Origin: CAYLLN01 sp964384375
Lineage (GTDB): Bacteria; Planctomycetota; Planctomycetia; Pirellulales; Pirellulaceae
Reading direction: 5' to 3'
Assembly (NCBI GenBank): GCA_964384375.1
Contig: CAYLLN010000001.1
Coordinates: forward strand, 154,202-218,201
DNA: 64,000 nt
Shown: piece after piece, positions 29,446 through 38,735 of the stretch
Layout: every line of letters starts with the position of its first letter
How positions within the stretch are numbered: the first letter of the stretch is position 1
Program-made: the position numbers and the translations under genes
Notes under the pieces: model-generated
The model's input: the letters and a program-made list of their open reading frames with translations, nothing else
Told to the model about the DNA's origin: nothing
Databases searched by the model: none

Positions 29446-32424
29446 CTAGTCGCATGCCGCCCAGTTCGGGCCCGTATTGACATCCACCTTGAGCGGCACG
29501 GCCAGGCTGGCAGCGGCAGCCATCTCCTCGACGACAAGCTGCTTGAGCGTCGTTTCTTCCTCCGGCGGAGCCTCGAAGACGAGCTCGTCGTGAATCTGCA
29601 AGAGCATCTTCGCTTGCAGCTTCTGCGTGGCCAGTCGCCGATGGACGCGGATCATCGCGACCTTGATGATGTCGGCGGCGGAGCCTTGAATCACGGTGTT
29701 AATGGCGATCCGCTCGGGCAAAGTTCTCTGCCGCGGGTCGCTGAGCGTGCGCGGATCGCGAACGCCGGTGACCGGGCGGCGGCGGCCGAGGATCGTGCTC
29801 ACAAAGCCGTCGCGACGGCATTGGAGCAGCGTCTCGATGATGAAGCGATCGACGCCCGGATAGCGAGCAAAATACCGGTCGATAAACTCGGCCGCTTCGC
29901 GCTGCTCGATGCCCAGCCCCTTGGCCAGGCCGAACGGGCTTTGGCCGTAGATGATACCGAAGTTGACGGCCTTAGCATTCCGTCGCTGGGCCGAGGTAAC
30001 CTGGTCGAGCGTAACGCCATAGACCTCGCTCGCCACCTGGGCGTGAATGTCGCGATCTTCCACAAATGCCTGCCGCAGCGTTTCGTCACCGGAGAAGTGA
30101 GCCAGCACACGCAGTTCGATCTGCGAATAGTCGGCCGTTAGAAGCAGCCAGCCATCGCGGCCGGGAAGGAACGCCGAACGAATCTGCCGCCCCTGCTCGG
30201 TCCGAATGGGGATGTTCTGCAGGTTTGGATCCTGCGAGCTAAGGCGGCCGGTCGCGGCCACGTCCTGCTTGAAGCTCGAGTGGACCCGGCCGGTCTGCGG
30301 ATGTACAAGCTCCTGCAGCGAATCGACGTAGGTGCTTTTCAGCTTCGCCACTTGACGGTATTCGATCACCTTCGCAGGGAGCGGGTGCAAAGCCGCCAAG
30401 TCTTCGAGCACCTCGGCATCCATGCTGGGGCCGGTCTTGGTCTTTTTCAGCACCGGGAGTTTGAATTCCTCGAACAGGAGCTGGCCGAGCTGAATCCGCG
30501 AGTCGATGTTGAATTCGCGGCCGGCGATCTCGAAGATTTCACGCTCCAGCCGCATGATCTCGTCGTTGAATTGGCCCGACAGCTCGCGCAGCCGGGCCAC
30601 ATCAACACGAATGCCGTTGAATTCGAGTTCGGCAAGCACCTCGACCAGTGGCATTTCGAGGTCGGCAAAGAGGCTCGTCAGGTTCTGACTCGCCAGCCGC
30701 GGAGCGAGCACGTCCACCAGTCGCAGCGGCACATCGGCATCTTCGGCCGCGTACCGCGTGATGAGCGGCACCGGGACTTCGTCCATCCGCTTCTGGTTTT
30801 TGCCACTGCCGATGAGCTGATCGATTGTGATCGTATGATGGCCCAGATGGCGGCGGGCCATGTCGTCCATGTTGTGGCTTCGCTCGCCCGGTTCGAGGAG
30901 GTAGTCGGCCACCATCGTGTCGAACTCGATGCCAGCGAGTGTGACGCCTGCCGAGCGGAGCACGACCATGTCGTATTTCAGGTTCTGACCGATCTTGCGA
31001 ATCGACGGGTTTTCGAGGAGCGGCCGCAGAACATCTCGGGCCGTCGTCGGATCGATCTGAGGCTCCCCTGCCGGAGCGCGGACCGGAATGTAGCAGGCCT
31101 CGCCTTCCTTCCATGCGAGCGAGTAGCCGACGATTTCGGCCCATCGCGGCAGAACAGAGGTTGTTTCCGTGTCGATCGAGAGGCGCGGGCAGTTGGCAAG
31201 GTCTGCGACAAGCTGCGTCAACTCCGCAGGCGTGCCGATGGTGCGGTAGTTTGCTTTCCAAACGGGCGAATCGGCAGTGGTGAGCAATTTACTGGCAGGC
31301 GGAGACGCTGATGAGGCGAGCGGGGAGCGTAAGCTCCCTGAGTCGTCCAGCTCAGTCTCAGAGGGCTGACGCCCCCCGCTCGCCTGCTGAATGTCGCTCG
31401 CCTGCTGTCCCTCGCTCACCTGCTGAGTCGCGCCAGCCAATTGCTCAATTCGCCGCGCTAACTGCCGAAAGCCACAGTCGCGACAAAGAGCATTGAGCTT
31501 TTCTACTTGATATTTCCCGACGCGTGACGCTCCCCAGTCGATCGAAAGCGGCATGTCGGTTTTGAGACGAACGAGCTCGCGACTCTTGAGTGCGATGTCC
31601 CGTCCGTTCATCAGATTCTCTTTGCGTTTCGCCCCGCTTACCTCATGCGCGTGGTTGAGCACTCCTTCGAGCGTGCCATACTTCGTCAGGAGTTCCTGTG
31701 CGTTCTTGGGGCCAATGAGCGCGATGCCGGGGACGTTATCGACTTTGTCGCCGACGAGCGACTGAAAATCGACGACCTGGTCGGGTCGGATGCCCCACGT
31801 CGCCATCAGGGCCGCGGCATCGAACAACTCTTGCTTGCGGATGTTGTAGATCCTGACCCGATCCGTAATAAGCTGCCGCAGGTCCTTGTCGGCACTGAGA
31901 ATGAAGCACTCGCCGCCGGCCGCTTCGACCTGCCGGGCCAGCGTCGCGATGATGTCGTCCGCCTCGTAGCCGAGAGTCGAAAGCACGGGCACGCCCAGCG
32001 CGTGCAGGAACTCATGGATGACCGGAATCTGCAGTTGCAGGTCGGCCGGCATTTCCTCGCGCTGGATTTTGTACTGGTCGTAAATCTCGTGGCGGAATGT
32101 CGGCCCAGGATGGTCGAAGGCTGCCAGGACGATGTTCGCTCCACGGACTTCGATGACGTCCAACATGTCGCGGACGAATCCGTGAACCGCTCCGACGGGC
32201 TGACCGCCGGGACCAGTCATTTCGGGGAGGGCGTGAAAGACCTGGTAGATGAGTGAATGGGCATCGACCAAATAGACGGTTTGACCAGCCAATGGCCCAT
32301 CGCCGGCAGTGGCTGTGAGTTCACTCGATCTGACGGCAACGGGCGGCTTGGCTGTCGATTCCGTCGCCGACTCGGCAGGATCGTCGAATCCGGCCAGCGA
32401 CTTCTGGCGGCTGCGTTTGGGCAT
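29446..32424 (-). CDS. polA: DNA polymerase I
   Basis: A 992-aa PolA with all three domains. The 5' nuclease covers about 47-330 (YLVDAHSLIYQVFHAL, LSADKDLRQLI, SLVGDKVDNVPGI). The 3'-5' exonuclease begins near 390 with intact DTE at 418-420 and later YAAEDADV. The polymerase has motif A LLTADYSQIELRVLAHFSGD, motif B RRNAKAVNFGIIYGQSPFG and motif C HDE at 945-947. There is a 45-residue N-terminal extension rich in Ser/Thr/Pro. The linker between the two nuclease domains (331-385) is encoded by repeat DNA (31314-31430). It fills gaps and removes primers in replication and repair. Confidence 0.96.
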   Translation of the reverse strand: MPKRSRQKSLAGFDDPAESATESTAKPPVAVRSSELTATAGDGPLAGQTVYLVDAHSLIYQVFHALPEMTGPGGQPVGAVHGFVRDMLDVIEVRGANIVLAAFDHPGPTFRHEIYDQYKIQREEMPADLQLQIPVIHEFLHALGVPVLSTLGYEADDIIATLARQVEAAGGECFILSADKDLRQLITDRVRIYNIRKQELFDAAALMATWGIRPDQVVDFQSLVGDKVDNVPGIALIGPKNAQELLTKYGTLEGVLNHAHEVSGAKRKENLMNGRDIALKSRELVRLKTDMPLSIDWGASRVGKYQVEKLNALCRDCGFRQLARRIEQLAGATQQVSEGQQASDIQQASGGRQPSETELDDSGSLRSPLASSASPPASKLLTTADSPVWKANYRTIGTPAELTQLVADLANCPRLSIDTETTSVLPRWAEIVGYSLAWKEGEACYIPVRAPAGEPQIDPTTARDVLRPLLENPSIRKIGQNLKYDMVVLRSAGVTLAGIEFDTMVADYLLEPGERSHNMDDMARRHLGHHTITIDQLIGSGKNQKRMDEVPVPLITRYAAEDADVPLRLVDVLAPRLASQNLTSLFADLEMPLVEVLAELEFNGIRVDVARLRELSGQFNDEIMRLEREIFEIAGREFNIDSRIQLGQLLFEEFKLPVLKKTKTGPSMDAEVLEDLAALHPLPAKVIEYRQVAKLKSTYVDSLQELVHPQTGRVHSSFKQDVAATGRLSSQDPNLQNIPIRTEQGRQIRSAFLPGRDGWLLLTADYSQIELRVLAHFSGDETLRQAFVEDRDIHAQVASEVYGVTLDQVTSAQRRNAKAVNFGIIYGQSPFGLAKGLGIEQREAAEFIDRYFARYPGVDRFIIETLLQCRRDGFVSTILGRRRPVTGVRDPRTLSDPRQRTLPERIAINTVIQGSAADIIKVAMIRVHRRLATQKLQAKMLLQIHDELVFEAPPEEETTLKQLVVEEMAAAASLAVPLKVDVNTGPNWAACD
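31314..31430. repeat. palindromic and 18-bp tandem repeats inside polA
   Basis: AGGCGAGCGGGG (31314-31325) is perfectly inverted at 31374-31385. Overlapping the right arm, the 18-bp unit beginning CGCTCGCCTGCTG is repeated three times (31377-31394, 31395-31412, 31413-31430). On the polA strand this encodes a Gln/Ala/Ser-rich linker with repeated QQAS. The structure resembles an intergenic palindromic element captured within a coding sequence. Confidence 0.75.
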
Positions 32425-32550
32425 GTAGGGGGATGCCGAATTTGGGCGTGTTGGGCGTAGGGGGACAAGTTTGCGATTCCGACGGCCATCCTATCGGCCC
32501 TACGGCTGATTGCCTATCAAGCAGAAATCCAGCCGGCGACTGGAGTTTCG

Positions 32551-32579
32551 TTGACACTGCCAGACCCCGTATTTATGCT
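32551..32579 (+). promoter_or_regulatory. sigma-70-type promoter
   Basis: TTGACA (32551-32556), a 17-base spacer and TATGCT (32574-32579) give a near-consensus promoter pointing at the coiled-coil gene at 32774, implying a leader of about 185 bases. The rest of the 349-base region between polA and that gene shows nothing else clear. Confidence 0.6.
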
Positions 32580-32773
32580 CAAAGGAGCATCTTTTCCGCG
32601 GTTCTCCGTGGGCAGTTGGATCGACCAGCCCCGGCGGGCGCTCGATTTGTCGGCAGCCGGAATAATCGGCACGTCCGCCAGCGAATCCGGAAGAGTGGCA
32701 CGTCGGCCCTTTGCCGACGACCGATTGGCCGTGCGGCTTCGCATCCCGCGGAGCCGGCACCAGGAGTTATGCA

Positions 32774-34357
32774 ATGGCAGCGCGCGAAGGACAGGGGCTC
32801 CAGATCGCCGTGATCATCTTTGCGATGCTCACGATCATCCTTGCGATCACGACGTACATCTTCTACGCCCAGTCGCAAACCGCGTACAAGGAACGGGACG
32901 ACAAGACGGCCGCCGCAGCCGCCGCCCAAAAACAAGCCAACGAGCTGTTGTATCGCGTGCGGGCCTATCAATATGTGCTCGGCCGCGAGAGTGCGACGAA
33001 GGAGATGGTCGATCAGGCGAAGGGCGCCGTCGGTCAGGATGCCGAGGTCGATGCCCTGCTCAAGGAGTTCGAGTCGGACAAGGCCCTGATGACGCCGCAC
33101 CTGGCCGAGGGGCAAGTCGCAACCTACCGCACGATGCCGGCGATCCTCCTCACGGCCATCAACCGGAAGAATGCCAGCGTCGTCGATGCCAACGATCAGG
33201 TCACCAAGGCGCAAGCCGAGCAAACCGCAAATACCACGCGCGAAGCGAGTCGGGCTACGACGGCCGAAGGTGCCCGCGACACGGCGGTCGCCGATTTGAC
33301 GAAGGAAAAGGAAACCTACACCGCCGAGCGGGCTCGTATTAATACCGAGAAGACAACGATTTCGACGCAACTCGCCAACAACGACAAGAAGTTCAAGGCG
33401 GACATTGACGTAGTAGCGAAAGAACGAGACGCGCTCAATGTGCTGGTCGGAACGACGCAGGACACGGTGAACAACCTGCGGGGAAAGGTCAAAGAACTCG
33501 AAAGCGAGCAGGTCAACCTGTTTGAAGCTCCCGATGGCAAAATCGCCTGGGTCAATCAGCGTCAACGGCTTGCCTGGATCGACGCGGGGCGTGCCGACGG
33601 CCTCATGCGGCAGACGACGTTCTCCGTTTTCGATCACGACATCAATGGCGTGACCAATGCGAAGCCGAAGGGTCGGATCGAAGTGATTCGCCTTTCCGAT
33701 GAACACATGGCCGAGTGCCGGATTCTTGAGGACTCGCCGACGAATCCGATTCTGCCTGGCGACGTGATTCACACGCCCACCTGGTCGCCGGGGCAGCGGC
33801 TGCACTTTGCCCTGGCTGGCGTCATGGACATCGACGGCGACCGGATCGACGACTACGAGATGGTGAAAAACATCATCACACTCAATGGGGGTGTGATCGA
33901 CGCGGAATTGCTCAAGGACGGAACTCGCACCGGCAAGATGGACATCAACACCCGCTACCTGGTCTTGGGTGATCGGCCGGATGAAAACTCGCCAGAAAAG
34001 GCTCGCCAGGAATTCACGAAGATGGTGGACGAAGTGAGCCGCTACGGCACGGACGTGATTCCCGTGCAGAAGCTCCTCACGCAGATGGGCTGGAAGGCTG
34101 AAGAGCGGACGGTGGAACTGGCCGGTGGCGGGGGCAGCAGCGCCTTCCGCACCCGCAAGCCCGGTGTGAAGCCCGCTCCCGCCAAGCCGGGCGAAGCTGC
34201 CCCTGCCGAACCGATGCCCGCCGCCGAACCGGCTGCTCCTGCGGCCGACCCGTTCGGCGCTCCAGCCGCTGATCCGTTTGCAGCTCCAGCGGCACCCGCC
34301 GCTCCAGCTGCTCCCGCTGCTGGCGAAGCGGCCGACCCGTTCGCCACGCCAAAATAG
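32774..34357 (+). CDS. membrane-anchored coiled-coil protein with Ala/Pro tail
   Basis: A 527-aa protein. One N-terminal transmembrane helix (IAVIIFAMLTIILAITTYIF, residues 10-30) is followed by a long coiled coil (about 35-280, rich in Ala, Glu and Lys). A globular domain (about 285-450; KIAWVNQRQRLAWIDAGRAD, GRIEVIRLSDEHMAECRIL) may be related to a small barrel. The C-terminal tail consists of degenerate PAADPFA-type repeats. GGAG lies eight bases before the ATG at 32774, which is preferred over 32711. Probably a periplasm-facing structural or scaffold protein of planctomycetes; the exact role is unknown. Confidence 0.75.
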   Translation: MAAREGQGLQIAVIIFAMLTIILAITTYIFYAQSQTAYKERDDKTAAAAAAQKQANELLYRVRAYQYVLGRESATKEMVDQAKGAVGQDAEVDALLKEFESDKALMTPHLAEGQVATYRTMPAILLTAINRKNASVVDANDQVTKAQAEQTANTTREASRATTAEGARDTAVADLTKEKETYTAERARINTEKTTISTQLANNDKKFKADIDVVAKERDALNVLVGTTQDTVNNLRGKVKELESEQVNLFEAPDGKIAWVNQRQRLAWIDAGRADGLMRQTTFSVFDHDINGVTNAKPKGRIEVIRLSDEHMAECRILEDSPTNPILPGDVIHTPTWSPGQRLHFALAGVMDIDGDRIDDYEMVKNIITLNGGVIDAELLKDGTRTGKMDINTRYLVLGDRPDENSPEKARQEFTKMVDEVSRYGTDVIPVQKLLTQMGWKAEERTVELAGGGGSSAFRTRKPGVKPAPAKPGEAAPAEPMPAAEPAAPAADPFGAPAADPFAAPAAPAAPAAPAAGEAADPFATPK

Positions 34358-34379
34358 GGTCCGCCTGCCGGGGCGGACC
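34358..34379 (+). terminator. hairpin between convergent genes
   Basis: GGTCCGCC/GGCGGACC form a perfect 8-bp stem with a 6-base loop directly after the stop codon. There is no T tract, so it may act as a structural or repeat element rather than a classic terminator. It resembles the GGTCC palindromes at 52736 and 52794. Confidence 0.45.
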
Positions 34380-34397
34380 TCCAATCGTCGATCAAGT

Positions 34398-34832
34398 TTA
34401 CGCCTTCGTCCCTTCGCCGGCGGCCTTCTCTAGCCCAGCGAAAATTCGCGATCGCAGTTCCGTCAGCCGCTTCCGCACGTTCGGCGAATCGGCGTGAGCG
34501 ATTGCGCTTTCGAGCAGGATCGGGTCGAGAAACACGAGTGCCGGCTGCAAGAGCTGCCTTTCGGCGGCGAGCCATTCCAGCAGTCGTTGCTGTGCGGCGG
34601 AAAGTTTGTGAGCTTTGCAAAGCTCGCTAAACAGTTTCTGCGGGCTGTGAGGCGGCCCGCTATCTTCCTCTCGCTGGGTGCGGGACCAGCGCGAGCAGCA
34701 CCACGCGATGAGCACGCCGACGGCCAGCCCCGCGGCCAGCGCACCCATCCGCGACAGGCCAAACGACGAGGCATCGGTCCAGCGCGACCAATCGCTCAGT
34801 TGGGCCAACACAAATATCCAAGTAGGTTCCAT
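34398..34832 (-). CDS. small membrane protein
   Basis: A 144-aa protein with one hydrophobic helix (GALAAGLAVGVLIAWCCSRW, about 30-48) and a helical cytoplasmic part (SPQKLFSELCKAHKLSAAQQ, LLEWLAAERQLLQPALVFL). The C-terminal part resembles a short planctomycete family in which Leu-rich helices follow a single membrane anchor. It lies directly downstream of the HEAT-repeat gene with a gap of 35 bases, so the two are probably co-transcribed. No function can be assigned. Confidence 0.65.
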   Translation of the reverse strand: MEPTWIFVLAQLSDWSRWTDASSFGLSRMGALAAGLAVGVLIAWCCSRWSRTQREEDSGPPHSPQKLFSELCKAHKLSAAQQRLLEWLAAERQLLQPALVFLDPILLESAIAHADSPNVRKRLTELRSRIFAGLEKAAGEGTKA

Positions 34833-34867
34833 AACAGCACGTGCGTTAGGCGGGGAACAAAGGGTCC

Positions 34868-36532
34868 TTAGGTGACATTGGCCAGCGGCTGGCTCGTAAC
34901 GAAGGGCGATTCAATCGCAACGGGAACAGCGGCAGTTGACGGTATCGCGACATCATCCGTGGCGAGTTGCAACAGCTTACCGAGCGCCAGCTCCGCGGCT
35001 TCCTGCACGAGGGGATGCGTATCGACTAGCGAATCGCGCAGGGCGTGCCGCGTGGTCGTGCAGTCGCACGTGGCGAGCACACGAATCGCTTCGATTCGCA
35101 GGAACTGGTCGTCGTCGCGCAACAGAGCCGCGATCTCCGCAATCGATTCCTCGACCAGCCCCATCGCCAGGCACATTTCGAGTGCTCGCTTCCGGCGGCT
35201 CCGGGCGGCGGCGGTAAGCTCCGCTTTCAGAGCAGTAAGCGTGTTATTGTCGATCTGTTTCACGAGCAGGCCGGTCGCACGGCGGGCATCGGGCGAGAGC
35301 ATGTCGAACATGGCCAGATACCGCTCGAAGCGAAACTCACCGAGACCCGTGTGCGCCGCCTCTCGCTCGATCTCGTGCGGGCTGTCGAGCATGACGAGCA
35401 GCCGCTGAATCGCTCCCGGCACGCCTCGATCGCGGAGCTGCGCTGCCGCCGCCGCCCGCACCTGGGCATCTTCGTCGTCGAGTGTGCGCAGGACCATGTC
35501 GTCGGCCCCCGGTCCGCGAAACTGGGCGAGCGCCTTGGCCGCAGCTCGGCGACCGGCCAGCCCGCCGTGCCGCAGCATGTACGCCACGCACTCAAACGCG
35601 AGCTGCCGCGGAATCCCCGACAGTGCGACGAGTTGCACCGCGCCCGGCTGCTCGTGATCGCCCAGCGCATCGAGCAGCGTAAAGTTCACCTGCATCCAGG
35701 GAATCGATTCGACCCGCTTCAGGTTCAGCCGCACGACCGGCGTCGGCTCCGCGCCGATCTTCCGCAGGAGCCGCCGCAGGAACGCGACGTCGCGGCGGCG
35801 AACCATGATCTGCATCGCCGCCAGCGGAGCAAACGGGTCGTCGATGTACGACAGGAGCAAACGCTCCACGCCCAGGCGCGTGCTGTTCGTGAGCACCTCC
35901 GTGAGCGGTCCGAACGTCCGGTCGGTCGGCGACTGCAGCACGTGCTTGAGCGTCGCGTTCTCGCGATTGGCCAGGAGCAGGAACGCCTCGACGAGCTCGC
36001 GCCGGCCGTGGACGTGGTACTCGCAAGCCGCCTTTTCCAGACTCACCAGCACGTGGGCCCGCTGCATCTGCGGATCGCGGCGAATGCGATAGTCGCGAGA
36101 CGAAATGAGCTCTTCGCTCAGTTGCTCGGCAAGCTGCAGTACGGTGGTTGCCGCACGGTCGCCGTGGGCGGTGAAGGCCTCGACGGCGGCCGTCACGAGA
36201 AGCGGGATCACGTCGTAGTCGCGCGTCGCCACGGCCACTTCGCAGCCGATGCGATGCAGGTCGTCGTGAACGTCGAGCAGCGCCTTCCGCACGGCCCCGG
36301 CAATCCACTCGCCGTGCTGGGCAACTTGCTGCCTCCAGCGATCCGAGAGCTTGTCCCAGCGGCGGAACACTTCGGCCGCGGCCACTGTGCTCGAACGCAG
36401 GAGCAGCGTCTGCATCGCTCCGTCGTGGATCGCGTGGTTGGGCAGATCGAGCGCAGCGACAAGCGCCGCTACCGACGCTTCGTTGTCGGTGGCCGCCAGC
36501 GCAGACAGCGTCGTTTCCAGCCCGCTCGGCAT
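34868..36532 (-). CDS. HEAT-repeat protein
   Basis: A 554-aa alpha-solenoid. Repeats of paired helices are visible throughout, for example VAALVAALDLPNHAIHDGAM, LAGRRAAAKALAQF, DDEDAQVRAAAAAQLRDRG and LVDTHPLVQEAAELALGKLL. The N-terminal third is less regular. It likely acts as a protein-binding scaffold. The ATG at 36532 has GGAGGGGAAG upstream; the in-frame ATG at 36856 would add a Pro/Arg-rich stretch that looks non-coding. Confidence 0.8.
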   Translation of the reverse strand: MPSGLETTLSALAATDNEASVAALVAALDLPNHAIHDGAMQTLLLRSSTVAAAEVFRRWDKLSDRWRQQVAQHGEWIAGAVRKALLDVHDDLHRIGCEVAVATRDYDVIPLLVTAAVEAFTAHGDRAATTVLQLAEQLSEELISSRDYRIRRDPQMQRAHVLVSLEKAACEYHVHGRRELVEAFLLLANRENATLKHVLQSPTDRTFGPLTEVLTNSTRLGVERLLLSYIDDPFAPLAAMQIMVRRRDVAFLRRLLRKIGAEPTPVVRLNLKRVESIPWMQVNFTLLDALGDHEQPGAVQLVALSGIPRQLAFECVAYMLRHGGLAGRRAAAKALAQFRGPGADDMVLRTLDDEDAQVRAAAAAQLRDRGVPGAIQRLLVMLDSPHEIEREAAHTGLGEFRFERYLAMFDMLSPDARRATGLLVKQIDNNTLTALKAELTAAARSRRKRALEMCLAMGLVEESIAEIAALLRDDDQFLRIEAIRVLATCDCTTTRHALRDSLVDTHPLVQEAAELALGKLLQLATDDVAIPSTAAVPVAIESPFVTSQPLANVT

Positions 36533-36886
36533 CCGTTTCTTCCCCTCCAAGAAACGTACTTTGCCGCTCGCCTGCCGGCCCGCCGCCGTGCGGCTTTGCG
36601 CGAATTCGCACCCCGCAAAATAACCGGCAAAATGCAAAGAGAACGATGCCGGGGAGCCTCGTTCAGGAACACTCGTAGCGATCGTAGCGATCCTCGGCCC
36701 ACCCTGCCGCGGCTTGGCGAGCGTTACGCGAAAGTACCGACGAGCCGCCGAACCTCGGCTGCCGGGACCTTGTCTGAGAGGAAATACTGCCTCAGGGGAT
36801 GCATTGTCCGCGCATAGAAACGCAGACCGCTCCCGGCCCTTGTGAGGCCGCGTCATTTTGCTACCTTGGTAGTTTCGCCCGTGCCC

Positions 36887-36959
36887 GCCCCGCTAGCTCA
36901 ACTGGCAGAGCATCTGACTCTTAATCAGAGGGTTGTTGGTTCGAGTCCAACGCGGGGCA
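36887..36959 (+). tRNA. tRNA-Lys (anticodon CTT)
   Basis: A 73-nt cloverleaf: acceptor GCCCCGC/GCGGGGC, D arm GCTC..GAGC, anticodon stem TCTGA/TCAGA with loop CTCTTAA (anticodon CTT, reading AAG), T arm GTTGG-TTCGAGT-CCAAC, discriminator A. CCA is not encoded. Confidence 0.95.
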
Positions 36960-37020
36960 CTACTTAACGCCTTACAGCACAACGATTTGAGGTGGGAGTT
37001 AGACGTTTCTTGGCGGACGT
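36893..37020 (-). pseudogene. possible integrase C-terminal remnant reading into tRNA-Lys
   Basis: On the minus strand a frame ends APRWTRTNNPLIKSQMLCQ inside the tRNA gene, the way tRNA-targeted integrases do. It is preceded by SNSHLKSLCCKALS, which resembles integrase tails. No catalytic domain is present upstream. It is therefore at most a scar of a lost element. The similarity is by pattern memory only. Confidence 0.3.
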
Positions 37021-37388
37021 TTTTGAACGGCGATGCAGCGGCGCTACGACGCAATAGAATCGCCCCGCTACTCTGGCGGGGCGAAATGAAAACCGCGGCC
37101 GGGGCCAGCCGAAACCAGCCCTCATGGTGGCGTGGGTGGTCATAGCCACTCGGCATTTGCTCCGAGCCATAAATCCAAAACGTGCGGACGAATGCCGAGC
37201 TTCGTTGCGGCATTCCGTCGATGCACATCCACCGTAGCGCGGACCAAGTCCAGCGCTGACAGCGCCCCTCCCCAAAAGTCGGCAACATTCGCCCGCCTTG
37301 GCACGTCGGTCACTCTCGGCAACGATGACAGCCTTGTTCCCATTGACGCGGTTCTCGCGTCGCCCATCGGTGCATTCGCGCCACCTGT

Positions 37389-37574
37389 ATGCCAAAACCA
37401 TCGAACGACGGCACCATTCCGTGCCTCATGTGCCAGGGGTCCAAACTCTGCCCGGTCTGCCGTGGCGTTCCCCCGCCAACCACCGATCAGCCGGGCGAGC
37501 CGCCGTGCGTCGAATGCAAGGGCACCGGCGAGTGCCCCTATTGCAACGGGAAGGGTGTGATTCCGTTTTCGTGA
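37389..37574 (+). CDS. small DnaJ-type Cys-rich zinc-binding protein
   Basis: A 61-aa protein with four CxxC pairs in the DnaJ zinc-finger rhythm: CLMCQGS, CPVCRGV, CVECKGTGE and CPYCNGKG. It probably binds two zinc ions and may be a chaperone-like or nucleic-acid-binding accessory. It is short but the motif spacing is too regular for chance. It overlaps by a few bases the end of a decayed ParB-like fragment on the other strand. Confidence 0.65.
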   Translation: MPKPSNDGTIPCLMCQGSKLCPVCRGVPPPTTDQPGEPPCVECKGTGECPYCNGKGVIPFS

Positions 37575-37769
37575 CTTGTCGCACGGCACGTCCTTGGCGA
37601 GCGCCAGCACCTTGGTTGCGTGATCTATGCTCTTGCCGCTGACGCCTACTGCTTTGCCGACGGCATCGCGGGCTTTACCGGAATCCAACTGTGGCAAACT
37701 TTCCACAGTTGCCCCGGCCTGCTTTCCCTTGCGAACTTGCTGCCTCTCCTTCGCCTGCTTGTCGTACAC
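37566..37769 (-). pseudogene. ParB-family fragment
   Basis: About 68 codons resemble the C-terminal HTH region of a mobile-element ParB-like protein (YDKQAKERQQVRKGKQAG, KARDAVGKAVGVSGKSID). An in-frame stop lies just upstream, and family similarity ends after KVLALAKD, where the frame continues only as non-protein-like sequence. It is a truncated relic, consistent with a decayed element near tRNA-Lys. Confidence 0.55.
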
Positions 37770-37996
37770 CTCGCGAGCACACGCTCAGACCATCGACAGT
37801 TGCGTTGGTGACAAATGCCGACGATGCAGGGCATAAGAGCACTCGCCAGAGCGGTGCATCGTCGGGCGGGAGCGTCCAATCGCGTTTCATGGTCAATCCT
37901 TCGTTAGTTGCTCGCCGGCCGCACGTTCTCCGCCTTCGGCTTCCCGCTCTTGTGGTCGATAGTAACGTCGAACTCGACACGCTGCCCGGTCACGCA

Positions 37997-38236
37997 ATGG
38001 TGGCGATTACCGTCATCTGGATTCTTGCGATCCCGACATGGGGCTGGCTGGCATATCGAGCGGCAACGACGGAACATTACCAATCGCTCTATGCCGACAA
38101 GAACGAGTTGTTTGAAATGGCGTTTGGCCAGGCACTGACTTCGGGCCTTTGTTGTCCTACCGTTCCCTATCTGCTTTACATGGCCGTTCTTGGCTCTGTA
38201 GCCTTTGCATTCAAGCCCGCTGAAAAGAGCGACTGA
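37997..38236 (+). CDS. small membrane protein
   Basis: A 79-aa frame with two hydrophobic helices (ITVIWILAIPTWGWLAY and VPYLLYMAVLGSVAFAF). A short soluble loop rich in charged residues separates them. It looks protein-like; an extension to an upstream start at 37691 does not. The family is unknown. Confidence 0.5.
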   Translation: MVAITVIWILAIPTWGWLAYRAATTEHYQSLYADKNELFEMAFGQALTSGLCCPTVPYLLYMAVLGSVAFAFKPAEKSD

Positions 38237-38385
38237 AAGCGGCCATACGCCTCCACGCCGCCAGTTTGTCCTGCCGCGCGTGCAGAATCGTGCCATGAAG
38301 ACGCCCGCGATTTTTCCAGGTCAGCCTACGCACGCTCTTGGATGGCACCGGTCGAACGATGGACTTGGTGGGGTGGTGGCTGACA

Positions 38386-38640
38386 CTACCCGCCGCACCA
38401 CTCCACGTAGTTCATGAGCGCCGGCCCGACGATCGGCACCTCATTTTCAACGGCCAAAGCAAGCGGGAAATAGAAGCATTCGAGCACGGTATGCGTCGTC
38501 TCGCTAAATAGTCCCTTGGAATCCAGCCATGCCATTGGCCCAATGGAGAGAACGTAGAACACCGGCAGCAAGATAAGAATCGCCGCCACAATCAACACCG
38601 GCCCCGCACTGCCGCCTTGCCTGTTTTGCTTCTCGTCCAT
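38386..38640 (-). CDS. small planctomycete membrane protein
   Basis: An 84-aa protein with one strong hydrophobic helix (GPVLIVAAILILLPVFYVLSIG) followed by WLDSKGLFSETTHTVLECFYFPL and ending VGPALMNYVEWCGG. Proteins with this SIGP...YFPL pattern are common in planctomycetes; function unknown. I prefer the ATG at 38640 (MDEKQNRQG) over 38682. Confidence 0.55.
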   Translation of the reverse strand: MDEKQNRQGGSAGPVLIVAAILILLPVFYVLSIGPMAWLDSKGLFSETTHTVLECFYFPLALAVENEVPIVGPALMNYVEWCGG

Positions 38641-38735
38641 GTCGGAATTGTCGTCAGTCGCCGCGACTGGGGGCAATGGCAACCACCCTGTAATCGAGCA
38701 TCTCCCACTCTGCGGCGATCGCCCGCTTAAACTGG

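Noticed and set aside
35045..36817. 590-codon plus-strand frame opposite the HEAT-repeat gene
   Set aside because: Antisense composition; the HEAT repeats on the other strand are regular.
37140..37565. C-terminal part of the 209-codon minus-strand frame after the ParB-like piece
   Set aside because: The similarity stops abruptly and the DnaJ-type zinc protein lies on the other strand in the same interval.
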